Positions 17,611-26,635 of a stretch of DNA of 42,100 nt are shown here, one piece after another. Origin of the DNA: Chryseolinea sp. (GTDB lineage Bacteria > Bacteroidota > Bacteroidia > Cytophagales > Cyclobacteriaceae); NCBI GenBank assembly GCA_025923195.1, contig JAICGJ010000028.1, forward strand, positions 1-42,100. Direction: 5' to 3'. The notes beneath the pieces are model-generated. The model ran no database searches, was not told where the DNA came from, and saw nothing but the letters and a program-made list of their open reading frames with translations. Position numbers and translations under genes: made by a program. Positions within the stretch are counted from its first letter, which is position 1; each line of letters starts with the position of its first letter.

Positions 17611-18525
17611 CTATACCTTTGGCGGCGGTGGTCCTATAACATTATTTACTGCTGCATTAGCGCGAATCTCTCCAAGGACCATCCAACTTGCCATAAGCGG
17701 TGGGCTAAACCTTAATCCGGTTGGATTTTCTTCATCAAGATCAGCTGATGGCTCGACTACCATAGCGCGCTTTCCCTTCGGCATCAGGAAGTCATTGAGT
17801 AGTCTGATATCGCTTTCCCGAACATCTTGTAAGAAAATGCCAATGACGCGTAAGACCACGTCTAAGAGGTCGCTATAGTGACGGATATTCGTAAACTGCG
17901 CCGATGGATTATTGCTCAGTATCGTCACATCCTCTGCACCGAGATCCACCACGATGCGGGTAGGTATCACGTCGCGATGGCCCCCATCTACAAATTGCTC
18001 TCCATCAATGATCACGGGTGGCGTAAAGCCTGCCTGACTCGAACTGGCTAGCAGAGCACTCATCAGCATGTCGAGGCTCGATAATTTTTTTACCAGGTAT
18101 TCGTTGTTCGGTTGTGGAATCAGATCGCGATTCGAGAACACGGTCGGTAACCCTGTCTGGAGACTGACAGCTGTTATACATAAGGTAGGTGCGCTGTCGG
18201 CCATGATTTTGTCAAATATCTGTTGCGTAATGGTTTGTCGTATTAATTGTAATAGCGGATAAGTATCAAATAGAAAAGCCTTGCCATTCAAGACATTTGC
18301 TACGATGTTTTGCTTTGCCAACACATCGTTCGGTCCAACACTCAGGTATTGACTCCGCAGAATTTCCAGTTCATCTGCTGCGGCGAGTGTAGCAATAAAA
18401 GATCCTGTGCTGGTGCCACTTAAGATGTCAAACGGAAAAAGACCTCTCTTCTTGAGGGTGAGTAAAGCCCCAACAGCGAAGGCTCCCTTTGCCCCTCCTC
18501 CGCCCGTCACTAACGCTTTCGCCAT
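17611..18525 (-). CDS. Patatin-like phospholipase
   Basis: A 304-aa serine acyl hydrolase with a Ser-Asp dyad. The oxyanion loop is GGGGAKG (residues 8-14), the nucleophile is S39 in SGTSTGS, and the catalytic Asp is D180 in VDGGHRD. The N-terminus begins straight with the first β-strand (MAKALVTGGG), with no signal peptide, so the enzyme is probably cytoplasmic unless exported by another route. It is the last gene of a tight minus-strand operon, only 6 bp after the β-barrel gene. It lacks the POTRA and barrel domains of type Vd (PlpD-like) autotransporters. Likely substrates are phospholipids or other acyl esters. Confidence 0.9.
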   Translation of the reverse strand: MAKALVTGGGGAKGAFAVGALLTLKKRGLFPFDILSGTSTGSFIATLAAADELEILRSQYLSVGPNDVLAKQNIVANVLNGKAFLFDTYPLLQLIRQTITQQIFDKIMADSAPTLCITAVSLQTGLPTVFSNRDLIPQPNNEYLVKKLSSLDMLMSALLASSSQAGFTPPVIIDGEQFVDGGHRDVIPTRIVVDLGAEDVTILSNNPSAQFTNIRHYSDLLDVVLRVIGIFLQDVRESDIRLLNDFLMPKGKRAMVVEPSADLDEENPTGLRFSPPLMASWMVLGEIRANAAVNNVIGPPPPKV

Positions 18526-18531
18526 AGAACT

Positions 18532-19347
18532 CTATTTTAGAAACCGGTAAAACAAACCTACTAGCAGATGAGAATTTTTGACTTCGCCTTGCCGTTGGTA
18601 TAGCACCTGTACTCCAAAGTTATGCAACTCAACCCCTATACCTGCTCCGGCAATCCATGTTTCTCCAAAATTCCCGTCGATAATCACTTTTAAGTTGCCA
18701 AACGTAGTCAACTTATTGCCTAGATCCTTGATGCGATACTCAACACGAGGATTTGCAAAAAAGTTGAATTCACTGTCGTAGTAATAGGTTGAAATTCCAC
18801 CCATTAGTCGAACGGTGCCGCCAGTACCAGTTCTCTCTTTTGAAAATGTATAGGAAAGCAGCAACCTGCCAGCAAAAGAGTAGGCCTCGGTGCTTTTTCC
18901 AAGATCAGCTGCTCCCTGGTTGATATCTACGTGTACGCCAATTCCCCGCTCGAATTCCGGGGAGATATAATCCAGTGTCACAAACCTTTTAAATAAATGA
19001 GAAGACCAAAGGATCATATTCTCATCCTTGTCCGAGGGTTGAATGTTCAGGAACTCCTGTTGGAAGCAGGCCAGCCAAGATGCGTCTTCGTCCATTTTTT
19101 CCTTTGCTTCAAGGGATAGGCGCCGCACTTTATCGTATAATCCAGGATTTATTTGCCGTAACGACTGAAGGTATTGATCACGCGCGGCATCCGATCCTGG
19201 GTCAGGTATAAAATTCTGTAAGGCACCCTTCAGTCTAAGGATGTAACCTTCCACCTTCGATTTACAAGCCGTCTGAGCATCGACCTGCAGAACCAGCACG
19301 CTGGCGAGCAATACCCACACCACAATGTATTTCAATGAGGCTGTCAT
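18532..19347 (-). CDS. Exported protein with predicted C-terminal β-barrel
   Basis: Unnamed family. ATG at 19347 gives the cleaner signal peptide (MTASLKYIVVWVLLASVLVL, then QVDAQT); another ATG lies at 19362. Mature residues to about 105 are helical with two Cys (ACKS and WLACF). The rest alternates aromatic and polar residues in amphipathic strands, such as IGVHVDINQGA, SFAGRLLLSYTF, GTVRLMGGISTYYY, TWIAGAGIGVELHNFGVQVLY, and ends HLLVGLFYRFLK with a terminal aromatic pattern, as in small outer-membrane barrels of about eight strands. The operon with patatin downstream (6 bp) and the TPR lipoprotein upstream (about 31 bp) suggests an envelope function shared by the three. Confidence 0.65.
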   Translation of the reverse strand: MTASLKYIVVWVLLASVLVLQVDAQTACKSKVEGYILRLKGALQNFIPDPGSDAARDQYLQSLRQINPGLYDKVRRLSLEAKEKMDEDASWLACFQQEFLNIQPSDKDENMILWSSHLFKRFVTLDYISPEFERGIGVHVDINQGAADLGKSTEAYSFAGRLLLSYTFSKERTGTGGTVRLMGGISTYYYDSEFNFFANPRVEYRIKDLGNKLTTFGNLKVIIDGNFGETWIAGAGIGVELHNFGVQVLYQRQGEVKNSHLLVGLFYRFLK

Positions 19348-19378
19348 CGGTGATTGAAGCAACGTCCATACGCATCGT

Positions 19379-21070
19379 TCAGATCATACCCTTCAGAAAT
19401 GATTTTGCTTCTAATAGGGCTGGCCGCTGCATGTCCGATAGCTGTGCTGCTGTAATTATTTGTTGAAAATATTTTTTAGCGTCTTCTTCGTTTCCAAGCT
19501 TCCGGGCAGCAACTCCTGCTCCAAGAAGACCATTAAGTCGTCCAGCGTGTCGTTTGAGATCTTCTTCGTACGCTTTGTGGGCATCTTTATATAGCCCCAA
19601 TTCCATGTAAAGATCACCAAGAAGTTCCCGTGCCGGTATGACTTCGCCTGGTGTGACCGGATGTTTCTCGGTAGCATCTTCCTGATTCGCAGCTTCACTC
19701 ATTAACCGGATTGCTTCTTCCCTCCTGCCTTCTGAAAGCGCGATCCACGCTTCGGATGATTTTATCTGAATTTCAACCTGGTTGGCTTCATACAATTTTT
19801 TCTGTTTGACAAGCTCGTCATGATTGGTCTTTAACTCTTTCAATGATACTTGAACAACATCCGGTTTCTTAAGATGAATTGCACCCAATAATCTTCCAAA
19901 TGAGACAATGGATCTTTCCCATGGATATTCATTCCATGGGAAAGTATTTGGTTTGAGCTCCAATGCAGAAGCGGCACTCCAATCCTTGCGCTCGAGAGCG
20001 TAGCGTGTGGGAACCGCAGCCAGAGTATACGCAACCTTATTGTTCATCGGAGAAGCGGTTAGTATTGTAGACAAATAGTCCAACTGTTCCTTTGCCTTAT
20101 CATCCCGTGCCTGCTGCAGATAGGCATAGACCAGGTAGTCCAGCCCATGAAGTTCCTCATCCCAATGGCCTTGTATACCCGAATTTTCCGCATAACATTT
20201 AGCCGCTGTCATGGAATTAATATTGGACTGCACTGACTCATCCCACAATCCCAGGCGTATGAAAATATGCGAAGGCATATGCAACGCATGGGCTGATGCA
20301 GATGCGATGGATGCGTACTTCCGCGCAGCAGGCAATGCGAGCTCTGCCAACTCAGGGGAGTCATAAATATGAATGAGATAATGGGCAATTCCGGGATGAT
20401 CGGGTTGACTCGAAAAAATGGAATTCAGGATCTCTCCAGCTTTTCTTTGTTTGGCAAAAGTTTTGTCCGCCGGATCAGATGCTGCCGTCAATGCCAACGC
20501 ATAAAACGTCGCAGCTTCGTTGTCAGCAGGATATTTTTGATGGATCTGCTCCGCTGCTTTTTCAAACTTAAGGATACGCGTTTTATGGTCCAGGTCCTTC
20601 CAATTATCATAGAGCACCGCCGATGCTTCAAGGTAATCTGATTCCCTTGCTGAACTGGATTTAAGCGAGCGTGCTATGGTTATGATCTTAGAACCTTTTT
20701 CAAGTTCGTCGGGTGTCGGCGGAGCCCACAATGGATGAAAATTGCTCATGGCTACTCCCCAGTACGCCATGAGACACTCGGGATCTTCGTCCATCACTTT
20801 CGCAAAGACTTTTTCTGCTTCACCATATTCAAATGAATGTAGCAATGCCGTAGCCAGGTTGAAATTTGCCCGCACTTTTTCCTTGCAGGAAAGTGCAAAC
20901 TCCACCTTTCCAAACTTGGCCTCGTCCGACCCGCAGAGCGCAATATCGCCGCGCGTCAGTTTAATAGATTGCAATTCATTTTGCAATTCAGTTGCATCTT
21001 TTTTTCCATCGCAGCTAAGCACGATTAGGAAAAGAAAGAGGTAACGACGAGTGTAAAAGTATATTTTCAT
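19379..21070 (-). CDS. TPR lipoprotein, first gene of patatin operon
   Basis: A 563-aa protein with a lipoprotein signal (FLFLIVLSC, Cys near residue 20). It belongs to a known but uncharacterised TPR family, recognised from CLMAYWGVAMSNFHPLWAPP, HPGIAHYLIHIYDSPELA and HALHMPSHIFIRLGLWDESV, motifs kept across many phyla. More TPR-like helical pairs reach to the C-terminus, for example ELYMELGLYKDAHKAYEEDL-type text. The role is unknown; TPRs suggest protein binding at the membrane. Two genes follow with gaps of 16-31 bp and 6 bp, so the three are very probably one transcript. A candidate -7 element lies at 21142-21149. Confidence 0.85.
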   Translation of the reverse strand: MKIYFYTRRYLFLFLIVLSCDGKKDATELQNELQSIKLTRGDIALCGSDEAKFGKVEFALSCKEKVRANFNLATALLHSFEYGEAEKVFAKVMDEDPECLMAYWGVAMSNFHPLWAPPTPDELEKGSKIITIARSLKSSSARESDYLEASAVLYDNWKDLDHKTRILKFEKAAEQIHQKYPADNEAATFYALALTAASDPADKTFAKQRKAGEILNSIFSSQPDHPGIAHYLIHIYDSPELAELALPAARKYASIASASAHALHMPSHIFIRLGLWDESVQSNINSMTAAKCYAENSGIQGHWDEELHGLDYLVYAYLQQARDDKAKEQLDYLSTILTASPMNNKVAYTLAAVPTRYALERKDWSAASALELKPNTFPWNEYPWERSIVSFGRLLGAIHLKKPDVVQVSLKELKTNHDELVKQKKLYEANQVEIQIKSSEAWIALSEGRREEAIRLMSEAANQEDATEKHPVTPGEVIPARELLGDLYMELGLYKDAHKAYEEDLKRHAGRLNGLLGAGVAARKLGNEEDAKKYFQQIITAAQLSDMQRPALLEAKSFLKGMI

Positions 21071-21141
21071 TTTCAGGCAGGAATAGATAACAGTTAATTC
21101 AAGTTTTGGCTTTCGCCTGATGCGACTCTAATAGCGATATG

Positions 21142-21149
21142 CAAAAATA
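21142..21149 (-). promoter_or_regulatory. Candidate -7 element (TATTTTTG) of the patatin operon
   Basis: On the minus strand it matches TAnnTTTG, 71 bp before the TPR lipoprotein start. A TTG lies 17 bp further upstream, slightly closer than the usual spacing. Confidence 0.3.
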
Positions 21150-21215
21150 ACCATTGTTGTAATACACAATTAAGATTCATTGCCGATATTTCTCCCTCAC
21201 TAACAAAATAATATT

Positions 21216-22835
21216 ATGCCATCGAACTCACAACCTAGGGTCGCCTACTTTTGTATGGAATACGCTTTGCAAAGTAATTTTAAAATGTATGCAGGGGGCC
21301 TGGGCATTCTGGCGGGCGATTACCTCAAAGGAGCGAAGGATCATAAGTTCCCTATTGTTGGTATTGGTATCAAATGGAAGCAAGGATATACAGATCAGCG
21401 TATCTCTCCGGAGGGTAAGGCGATCGACACTTACCCCATTTACAATTATCCCTTTTTGAAGGATACGGGTGTAACAGTCTCCGTAACGATACGCAAGCGC
21501 GAAGTGAAATGCAAAGTCTGGTTGTGCGATAAGTTTGGCAATGCACCACTATATCTGCTAGACACAGATATTCCTGGCAATGAGGATAACTGGATCACAG
21601 GACAGCTTTACGGCTGGTTTGGAGAAGAACGGATTGCCCAGGAAATGGTTTTGGGAATCGGCGGTGTAAAGGCGCTTCGTGCGTTGAAGATCCCTGTCGA
21701 TGTGTATCACTTTAATGAGGGTCATGCACTGTTTGCGGGCTTCGAGTTGGTACGCGAACAAATGAAACGCGGCAAGAGCTTTGAAGAAGCTTTGCGGGCT
21801 TCACGTCAACAAATCGTCTTTACCACGCATACACCAGTAGTGCAGGGGAATGAATCCCATTATCTCGACCGGTTGATGTATATGGGGGCGGATAACGGAA
21901 GTTTTAGCAAACAACAATTGAAGCAGTTAGGTGGATCGCCGTTTAACATGACCGTTGGCGCTTTGCGCCTCTCCAGAAAGGCGAATGCAGTAGCCCAACT
22001 GCATGCGAAAACGGCCAACAAAATGTGGCAGGGGGTTAAGGGTCGGGCCGAAATCATCGGCATTACCAATGCTATACATGTTCCCACGTGGGTAGACAAA
22101 AGAATCCTTAGAGCAGCCGATGGCATGTCAGGCGAAATCTGGAAATGGCATCAGGAAAATAAAAAGAATCTTCTCACTTTCATATACGAGCGTACAGGCG
22201 TAAGGTTGAAGCAGAACTCCCTGCTTATTGGGTTTTCGCGGAGAGCAGTGCCTTATAAACGAAGTGATTTTATTTTCAGCGACCGATCTAAAGTAGATCG
22301 TTTGTTTAAAACTGGGAAACTTCAGATTGTCTTTTCCGGAAAAGCACACCCATTGGACGATGGCGGAAAACAAATTGTAGGGAACATCGTCGCGTTAACA
22401 AAAAGATATCCTGATTCCGTAGTCTTCATTGAGAATTACGATATGACAGTTGGCTCTATGTTGGTTCGTGGATCTGACGTCTGGCTCAATAATCCGCGCA
22501 GGCCTCAGGAGGCCAGTGGAACTTCAGGGATGAAGGCGGCAATGAATGGGGTGTTAAACCTGAGCATTCTGGACGGATGGTGGCCCGAAGCGTGCGTGCA
22601 CGGCGTCAACGGCTGGCAAATCGGAAATGGATATGAAAACCGCGACGAAAAAAAGCTGGATGCGCACGACCAAAAATCACTTTACAAAGTACTGCTCGAG
22701 GAAGTGTTGCCAACATATTACGACGACAAGAAAAAATGGGTTGAGATGATGAAACAAAGTGTGTTGACTACGCATAAACCGTTTGCCGTGAAGAGAATGC
22801 TTCAGGAGTACTATACAAAGCTCTATACCGACTGA
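21216..22835 (+). CDS. glgP: Alpha-glucan family phosphorylase
   Basis: A PLP-dependent phosphorylase that releases glucose-1-phosphate from glycogen or maltodextrin in the cytoplasm. At 539 aa it is the short bacterial/archaeal type rather than the roughly 800-aa animal type. Supporting motifs are FCMEYALQSNFKMYAGGLGI near residues 12-31, DVYHFNEGHALFAGFELVRE, FTTHTPVVQGNE, IGFSRRAVPYKR, VFSGKAHPLDDGGK and the PLP site EASGTSGMKAAMNG, with K440 as Schiff-base lysine. No glycogen synthase, branching or debranching gene is in the window. VOC and App1-like genes follow after 29 and 39 bp on the same strand, so this may head a three-gene operon. Confidence 0.93.
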   Translation: MPSNSQPRVAYFCMEYALQSNFKMYAGGLGILAGDYLKGAKDHKFPIVGIGIKWKQGYTDQRISPEGKAIDTYPIYNYPFLKDTGVTVSVTIRKREVKCKVWLCDKFGNAPLYLLDTDIPGNEDNWITGQLYGWFGEERIAQEMVLGIGGVKALRALKIPVDVYHFNEGHALFAGFELVREQMKRGKSFEEALRASRQQIVFTTHTPVVQGNESHYLDRLMYMGADNGSFSKQQLKQLGGSPFNMTVGALRLSRKANAVAQLHAKTANKMWQGVKGRAEIIGITNAIHVPTWVDKRILRAADGMSGEIWKWHQENKKNLLTFIYERTGVRLKQNSLLIGFSRRAVPYKRSDFIFSDRSKVDRLFKTGKLQIVFSGKAHPLDDGGKQIVGNIVALTKRYPDSVVFIENYDMTVGSMLVRGSDVWLNNPRRPQEASGTSGMKAAMNGVLNLSILDGWWPEACVHGVNGWQIGNGYENRDEKKLDAHDQKSLYKVLLEEVLPTYYDDKKKWVEMMKQSVLTTHKPFAVKRMLQEYYTKLYTD

Positions 22836-22864
22836 TGGGACTCAAAAATTAAACTTGTCGGAGT

Positions 22865-23269
22865 ATGACAAATGAATTTATCGATCGCCAAACTGTATTT
22901 GCTCCGCACTTGTGCAGCAAAAACGTGTTGGCAGGAATAGAATTTTACAAAAAAGCATTCGGTGCCATTGAGTTGCGCCGCTGGAGCAACCCCGACGGTA
23001 GTGTACATGTTGCGGAAATGTCAATAGGTAGCGCTTTGTTTCACATTCACGAAGAAGTGGCAAGTGTTAAACAACTAAGTCCGGAAACTCTTATGGCCGT
23101 TACCTCACTTATTGGAGTGTTCGTTCCCGATCCGGATCACCTAATGAAATCTGCCGCAGCGGCGGGTGGACAAGTCACAAGCCCGCTTCAGGATTACGAC
23201 TATGGATACAGGCAGGGGGTTGTGACAGATCCGTTCGGACATCAGTGGCTGATACAGAAAAAAATCTGA
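22865..23269 (+). CDS. VOC family (glyoxalase/bleomycin-resistance-like, PhnB type) protein
   Basis: A 134-aa vicinal-oxygen-chelate-fold protein with two βαβββ modules. It opens with FAPHLCSKNVLAGIEFYKKA followed by FGAIELRRWSNPDGSVHVAE, and ends with the YGYRQGVVTDPFGHQWLIQ motif typical of PhnB-like proteins. Such proteins may bind a metal, but several PhnB members lack enzymatic residues. The reaction is not predictable. It sits between the glucan phosphorylase (29-bp gap) and the App1-like phosphatase (39-bp gap), probably in the same transcript. Confidence 0.85.
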   Translation: MTNEFIDRQTVFAPHLCSKNVLAGIEFYKKAFGAIELRRWSNPDGSVHVAEMSIGSALFHIHEEVASVKQLSPETLMAVTSLIGVFVPDPDHLMKSAAAAGGQVTSPLQDYDYGYRQGVVTDPFGHQWLIQKKI

Positions 23270-23308
23270 GGTTTACCGATCCCGATCGCAATCTAACTTG
23301 TACTACTT

Positions 23309-24457
23309 ATGTCGCCATTAAAAAGTCGTCTTGGTAAACTCATCGCTGACATAGAATCAAACTATGATCGCTTAGCATTAGCATTGAGAAAGCGGCTTGA
23401 TTCTGATGATCCCTTGCAGATTATTACTTATCGTAGCTATGGAACCCTCAACAGATTATATGTAAAAGGTCGTGTATTAAGAGATAATGGCATCGCGAAG
23501 TCGAGCGACAAGGACTCCATTTGGCGTAATCTTCTTAATATGTACAAACGCTTTGAAAGCGATGAAGTACCGCATGCAGATTTGCAAATTGATTTTCAGG
23601 GGAAATCGCATCTCGTTACGACGGATGATGAGGGATACTTCTCGGTTAATCTTTTAAGTGAGATGCCCATCCACCGGGAAGATATGTGGTACAACGTCGA
23701 CATAGAATTGAAGAGCGCGCCCTTTGGTTTTTCGCCAGGAATAAGAAGTAGTGCGAGTGTGCTGGTGCCTCCGGCCGATGCCGAGTATGGAATTATCAGT
23801 GATATAGACGATACGGTGGTCAAGACAAATGCGACCAGCCTTCTGGCCATGTCCCGCAATACGTTCTTCCATAACGCACACACCCGGCTACCTTTTGCAG
23901 GCGTTTCCGAGTTCTACCGGGCACTTCAATTGGGAAGAAACGGAAAACGGAATAATCCTTTTTTTTATGTTTCGAGCAGTCCGTGGAATCTGTATGATCT
24001 ACTGATCGATTTTCTTGATTTAAACAATATTCCTGAAGGGCCATTATTGCTTCGTGATTTCGGACTTGATCGAAACAGAGAAAGTTCAGGTCATATGGGC
24101 CATAAGTTCAAAGAGATCAAGAATATCCTCCTCGCTTATCCCCTACTGAAATTTGTGCTGATCGGAGACTCCGGCCAAGAAGATCCAAAGATCTATCGAG
24201 AGGTTGTTTCTAAATTTCCCGGCCGGATCCTTGCGATTTACATCCGCAATGTTCAGCTCAGGGATCGCGAAAAAATTGCTGTCGATATTTCAAAGGGCCT
24301 TGCCGATGCAGTTGACATGGTCATAGTAGATAATACCATTGAAGCTGCGGAGCACGCTGTGAAAACGGGCCTCATTTTTGGCGAAGCAATTCCGGAGATC
24401 GTCGTTGATAAGAAACTCGACAAAGGCGAAATTCCTGGAAAGGAGGAAATACAGTAA
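23309..24457 (+). CDS. App1-type phosphatase domain protein (DUF2183)
   Basis: A 382-aa protein whose second half is the HAD-fold catalytic domain named after yeast App1, a Mg2+-dependent phosphatidate phosphatase. Nucleophile motif DxDxT is D165-I-D167-D-T169 in IISDIDDTVVKT. The SSSPWNLYDLL segment near 222-232 and GDSGQEDPKIY (286-296) supply the other HAD motifs. The first 150 residues (VKGRVLRDNG, then a β-rich segment) form the usual N-terminal β-sandwich extension. No signal peptide is seen, so it is probably cytoplasmic or membrane-peripheral, and a lipid phosphate substrate is likely. It is the last gene of the glgP-VOC-App1 group and converges on the MATE gene. Confidence 0.85.
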   Translation: MSPLKSRLGKLIADIESNYDRLALALRKRLDSDDPLQIITYRSYGTLNRLYVKGRVLRDNGIAKSSDKDSIWRNLLNMYKRFESDEVPHADLQIDFQGKSHLVTTDDEGYFSVNLLSEMPIHREDMWYNVDIELKSAPFGFSPGIRSSASVLVPPADAEYGIISDIDDTVVKTNATSLLAMSRNTFFHNAHTRLPFAGVSEFYRALQLGRNGKRNNPFFYVSSSPWNLYDLLIDFLDLNNIPEGPLLLRDFGLDRNRESSGHMGHKFKEIKNILLAYPLLKFVLIGDSGQEDPKIYREVVSKFPGRILAIYIRNVQLRDREKIAVDISKGLADAVDMVIVDNTIEAAEHAVKTGLIFGEAIPEIVVDKKLDKGEIPGKEEIQ

Positions 24458-24501
24458 CAGCCGAGACGACTGGCTAAAACATTGTCTCTCGGTCGCATCT
24501 T

Positions 24502-25941
24502 CTAAACCTTTACAGATTTCCAGCTTCCTCTCGAAAATAACCACAGTGTAAACAGACCTACAGAAGTTTCTGAAATAAATACGCCCCAGAACACTCCGGA
24601 ATGTTGCCAGCCAAGTTGAATCGCCAGAAAATAGGATAAGGGTATCTGAATCAGCCAGAAGAATACCAGGTTGATCTTCGTGGGAGTCCTTGTATCACCC
24701 GCACCATTAAATGCCTGCCCGGATACCATCCACCAGCCGTACACAAAGAACGAATAGGAAAGTATCTGCAACCATTCTGCTCCAATGCTCACCACGCGGT
24801 CGTCATCCGTAAATATGCGCATTAGCTCTTCGTTAAAAAAGAAATAGACAATAGAAACAATGATCAGGAAGATCATATTGTAGAAACCAATCTTCCAGAC
24901 TGACGATTCTGCGCGTTCAGGGTTTCCGGCACCCAGATTTTGCCCCACTAGCGTAGCCGCCGCATTAGACAGACCCCAAGCAGGCATGATCGTAAACATC
25001 ATGATACGAAGCGCAATAGTGGAGGCCGCCACTGCTTCACTGCCCACATCGGCCAGGATTCGCATCAAAAAAATCCATGATGTCATCGCGACAATCATTT
25101 GTCCTACGCCACCCAGGGAAGTGCGTACAATATTGACGACAGTCTTTCCCTCCCAATAAACCTGAGTTAATTTCACCCGAATATGCTTACCGCCCTTCAC
25201 AAGGGTCCATAACTGTATGGCTACGCCTATTCCGCGTCCAATAGTGGTTGCGATGGCCGCTCCCTCAATTCCCATCGCTGGGATGGGTCCCCAGCCAAAA
25301 ATTAATATCGGGTCTAAAACAATGTTGATCCCGTTGGCAATCCATAATACGCGCATGGCAATAGCAGCATCACCGGCTCCCCGGAAAATAGCGTTGATGA
25401 CGAATAGTAAGACGATTACAACATTTCCACCCAACATCCATTGCGTATAGCCATAGCCATTTTCAATACTCCAGGTGTCCGCCCCCATGAGAGTAAGAAG
25501 ATCTTTGGCAAAGAAAATGCCGGCGACAGCAAAGGGGACTGAACACAAGAGCGCGAGAAATATGGATTGAACTGCGGCCGTTGCTGCGTCTTCCCTGTTT
25601 TTTTCACCGATCCTCCGTGCTACTATGGCTGTAACTGCCATGGCAAGCCCCATGGCGAGAGAATACAATAAGTATAGATAAGTTTCTGTAAGTCCAACGG
25701 TAGCCGTAGCTGACGCACCCAGTTTGCTGACAAAAAATATGTCAACCACAGCGAAAGTGGATTCCATTATCAACTCCAAAATCATGGGTACCGCCAGCAG
25801 GAAGATGGCTCTTTTCAGATCGATCTTTGTGTAATCGGCTTCACTCCCGCGAATTGCTTCTTTCAGCGCTTTCCAGGTTGAAGATGGAGGTAACGGTTGA
25901 GCTATTTCAATAGTTGAATGGTCTGTTTTGGTTTCCATCAA
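24502..25941 (-). CDS. MATE family efflux transporter
   Basis: A 479-aa Na+/H+-coupled multidrug and toxin extrusion antiporter with about 12 membrane helices in two homologous halves. Half one begins IFLLAVPMILELIMESTFAVVDI with the FVSKLGASATATVGLTE stretch; half two contains VAASTIALRIMMFTIMPAWG and LSNAAATLVGQNLGAGNPER, the latter a MATE hallmark. A hydrophilic N-terminal tail of about 40 residues precedes the first helix, as in the subgroup of Bacteroidota MATE proteins that resemble DinF/NorM. Substrates cannot be read from sequence. The NTF2-like gene is 22 bp upstream on the same strand and probably co-transcribed. Confidence 0.93.
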   Translation of the reverse strand: MMETKTDHSTIEIAQPLPPSSTWKALKEAIRGSEADYTKIDLKRAIFLLAVPMILELIMESTFAVVDIFFVSKLGASATATVGLTETYLYLLYSLAMGLAMAVTAIVARRIGEKNREDAATAAVQSIFLALLCSVPFAVAGIFFAKDLLTLMGADTWSIENGYGYTQWMLGGNVVIVLLFVINAIFRGAGDAAIAMRVLWIANGINIVLDPILIFGWGPIPAMGIEGAAIATTIGRGIGVAIQLWTLVKGGKHIRVKLTQVYWEGKTVVNIVRTSLGGVGQMIVAMTSWIFLMRILADVGSEAVAASTIALRIMMFTIMPAWGLSNAAATLVGQNLGAGNPERAESSVWKIGFYNMIFLIIVSIVYFFFNEELMRIFTDDDRVVSIGAEWLQILSYSFFVYGWWMVSGQAFNGAGDTRTPTKINLVFFWLIQIPLSYFLAIQLGWQHSGVFWGVFISETSVGLFTLWLFSRGSWKSVKV

Positions 25942-25963
25942 TTAAGATTTAAGATTGCTAAAC

Positions 25964-26353
25964 TCACTTTTCTTCCGGTATCGCAAAAGGTGCTGAATGG
26001 TGCTCATGAACAATATACCACTTGTCATTAATTTTCTGCAATCCTAACGTCAATCGACACTCAGGTTCCCGCCCGCCGATCTGCAAAAGAGCATAACAAA
26101 ATGCAACATAGTCACCTGATAAGATCTTTAGGTCAATCAGCTCAAATGAGCCCTCACCCCGGGGAGAATACCTAAAGAATAGTTCCCACGTTTTTCTGTA
26201 TGCATCCAACCCAATATTTTGCAACGGCATGGGTACATCAAACACAACGATATCTGATGTGTGCCGCGCCAAAATACCATCCATGTTACCGTCGCGAATG
26301 GCCTGTGCCCATTCGTGAACTAGTTGTTTTATATCGTTATCGTTCGGGACCAT
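25964..26353 (-). CDS. SnoaL/NTF2-like protein
   Basis: A 129-aa single-domain cone-shaped α+β protein of the nuclear-transport-factor-2-like superfamily (SnoaL-type, DUF4440-like). Typical are the first helix IKQLVHEWAQAIRDGNMDGI, then the strand ARHTSDIVVFDVPMPLQNIG, and the terminal LGLQKINDKWYIVHEHHSAP. The domain can serve as isomerase, dehydratase or ligand-binding module; no catalytic set is certain here. It precedes the MATE transporter by 22 bp on the same strand, so the two may share a substrate or a regulator. Confidence 0.85.
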   Translation of the reverse strand: MVPNDNDIKQLVHEWAQAIRDGNMDGILARHTSDIVVFDVPMPLQNIGLDAYRKTWELFFRYSPRGEGSFELIDLKILSGDYVAFCYALLQIGGREPECRLTLGLQKINDKWYIVHEHHSAPFAIPEEK

Positions 26354-26635
26354 AAAAATTTGGTACGTACTAACCAGACTCCGGGTTTCCTGAATTCCCG
26401 CGATACCTGTGCTTGGGTGATAAAGATACTAGTGGATCGACCGGCGAACCGTGCGTAAAAACGACATTGTAAGGGGCCAGTTCCGCCAAGCCTGCCATGG
26501 CGGGTTCCGTCACCAATTCATGCGTAAAGAACCCAAATCGCTGATTATTAATGGATATCCGCTTTCGATGAACCAAAGTTTTCTTACTTTAGATACGCCA
26601 GCAGTTCGGAACCACACGGACCCTGGTTTTTAGAT

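Noticed and set aside
17611-19347. Type Vd (PlpD-like) split patatin autotransporter
   Set aside because: The barrel gene is too short for a 16-strand translocator, has no POTRA region and lies before, not fused to, the patatin.
24461-24492. Terminator between the convergent App1-like and MATE genes
   Set aside because: CCGAG/CTCGG can pair, but the loop is about 22 nt and the stem short, so it was not listed.
26370-26633. Short frames on both strands between the NTF2-like and DUF418 genes
   Set aside because: They overlap each other, have no family resemblance and occupy the shared promoter region of two divergent genes.
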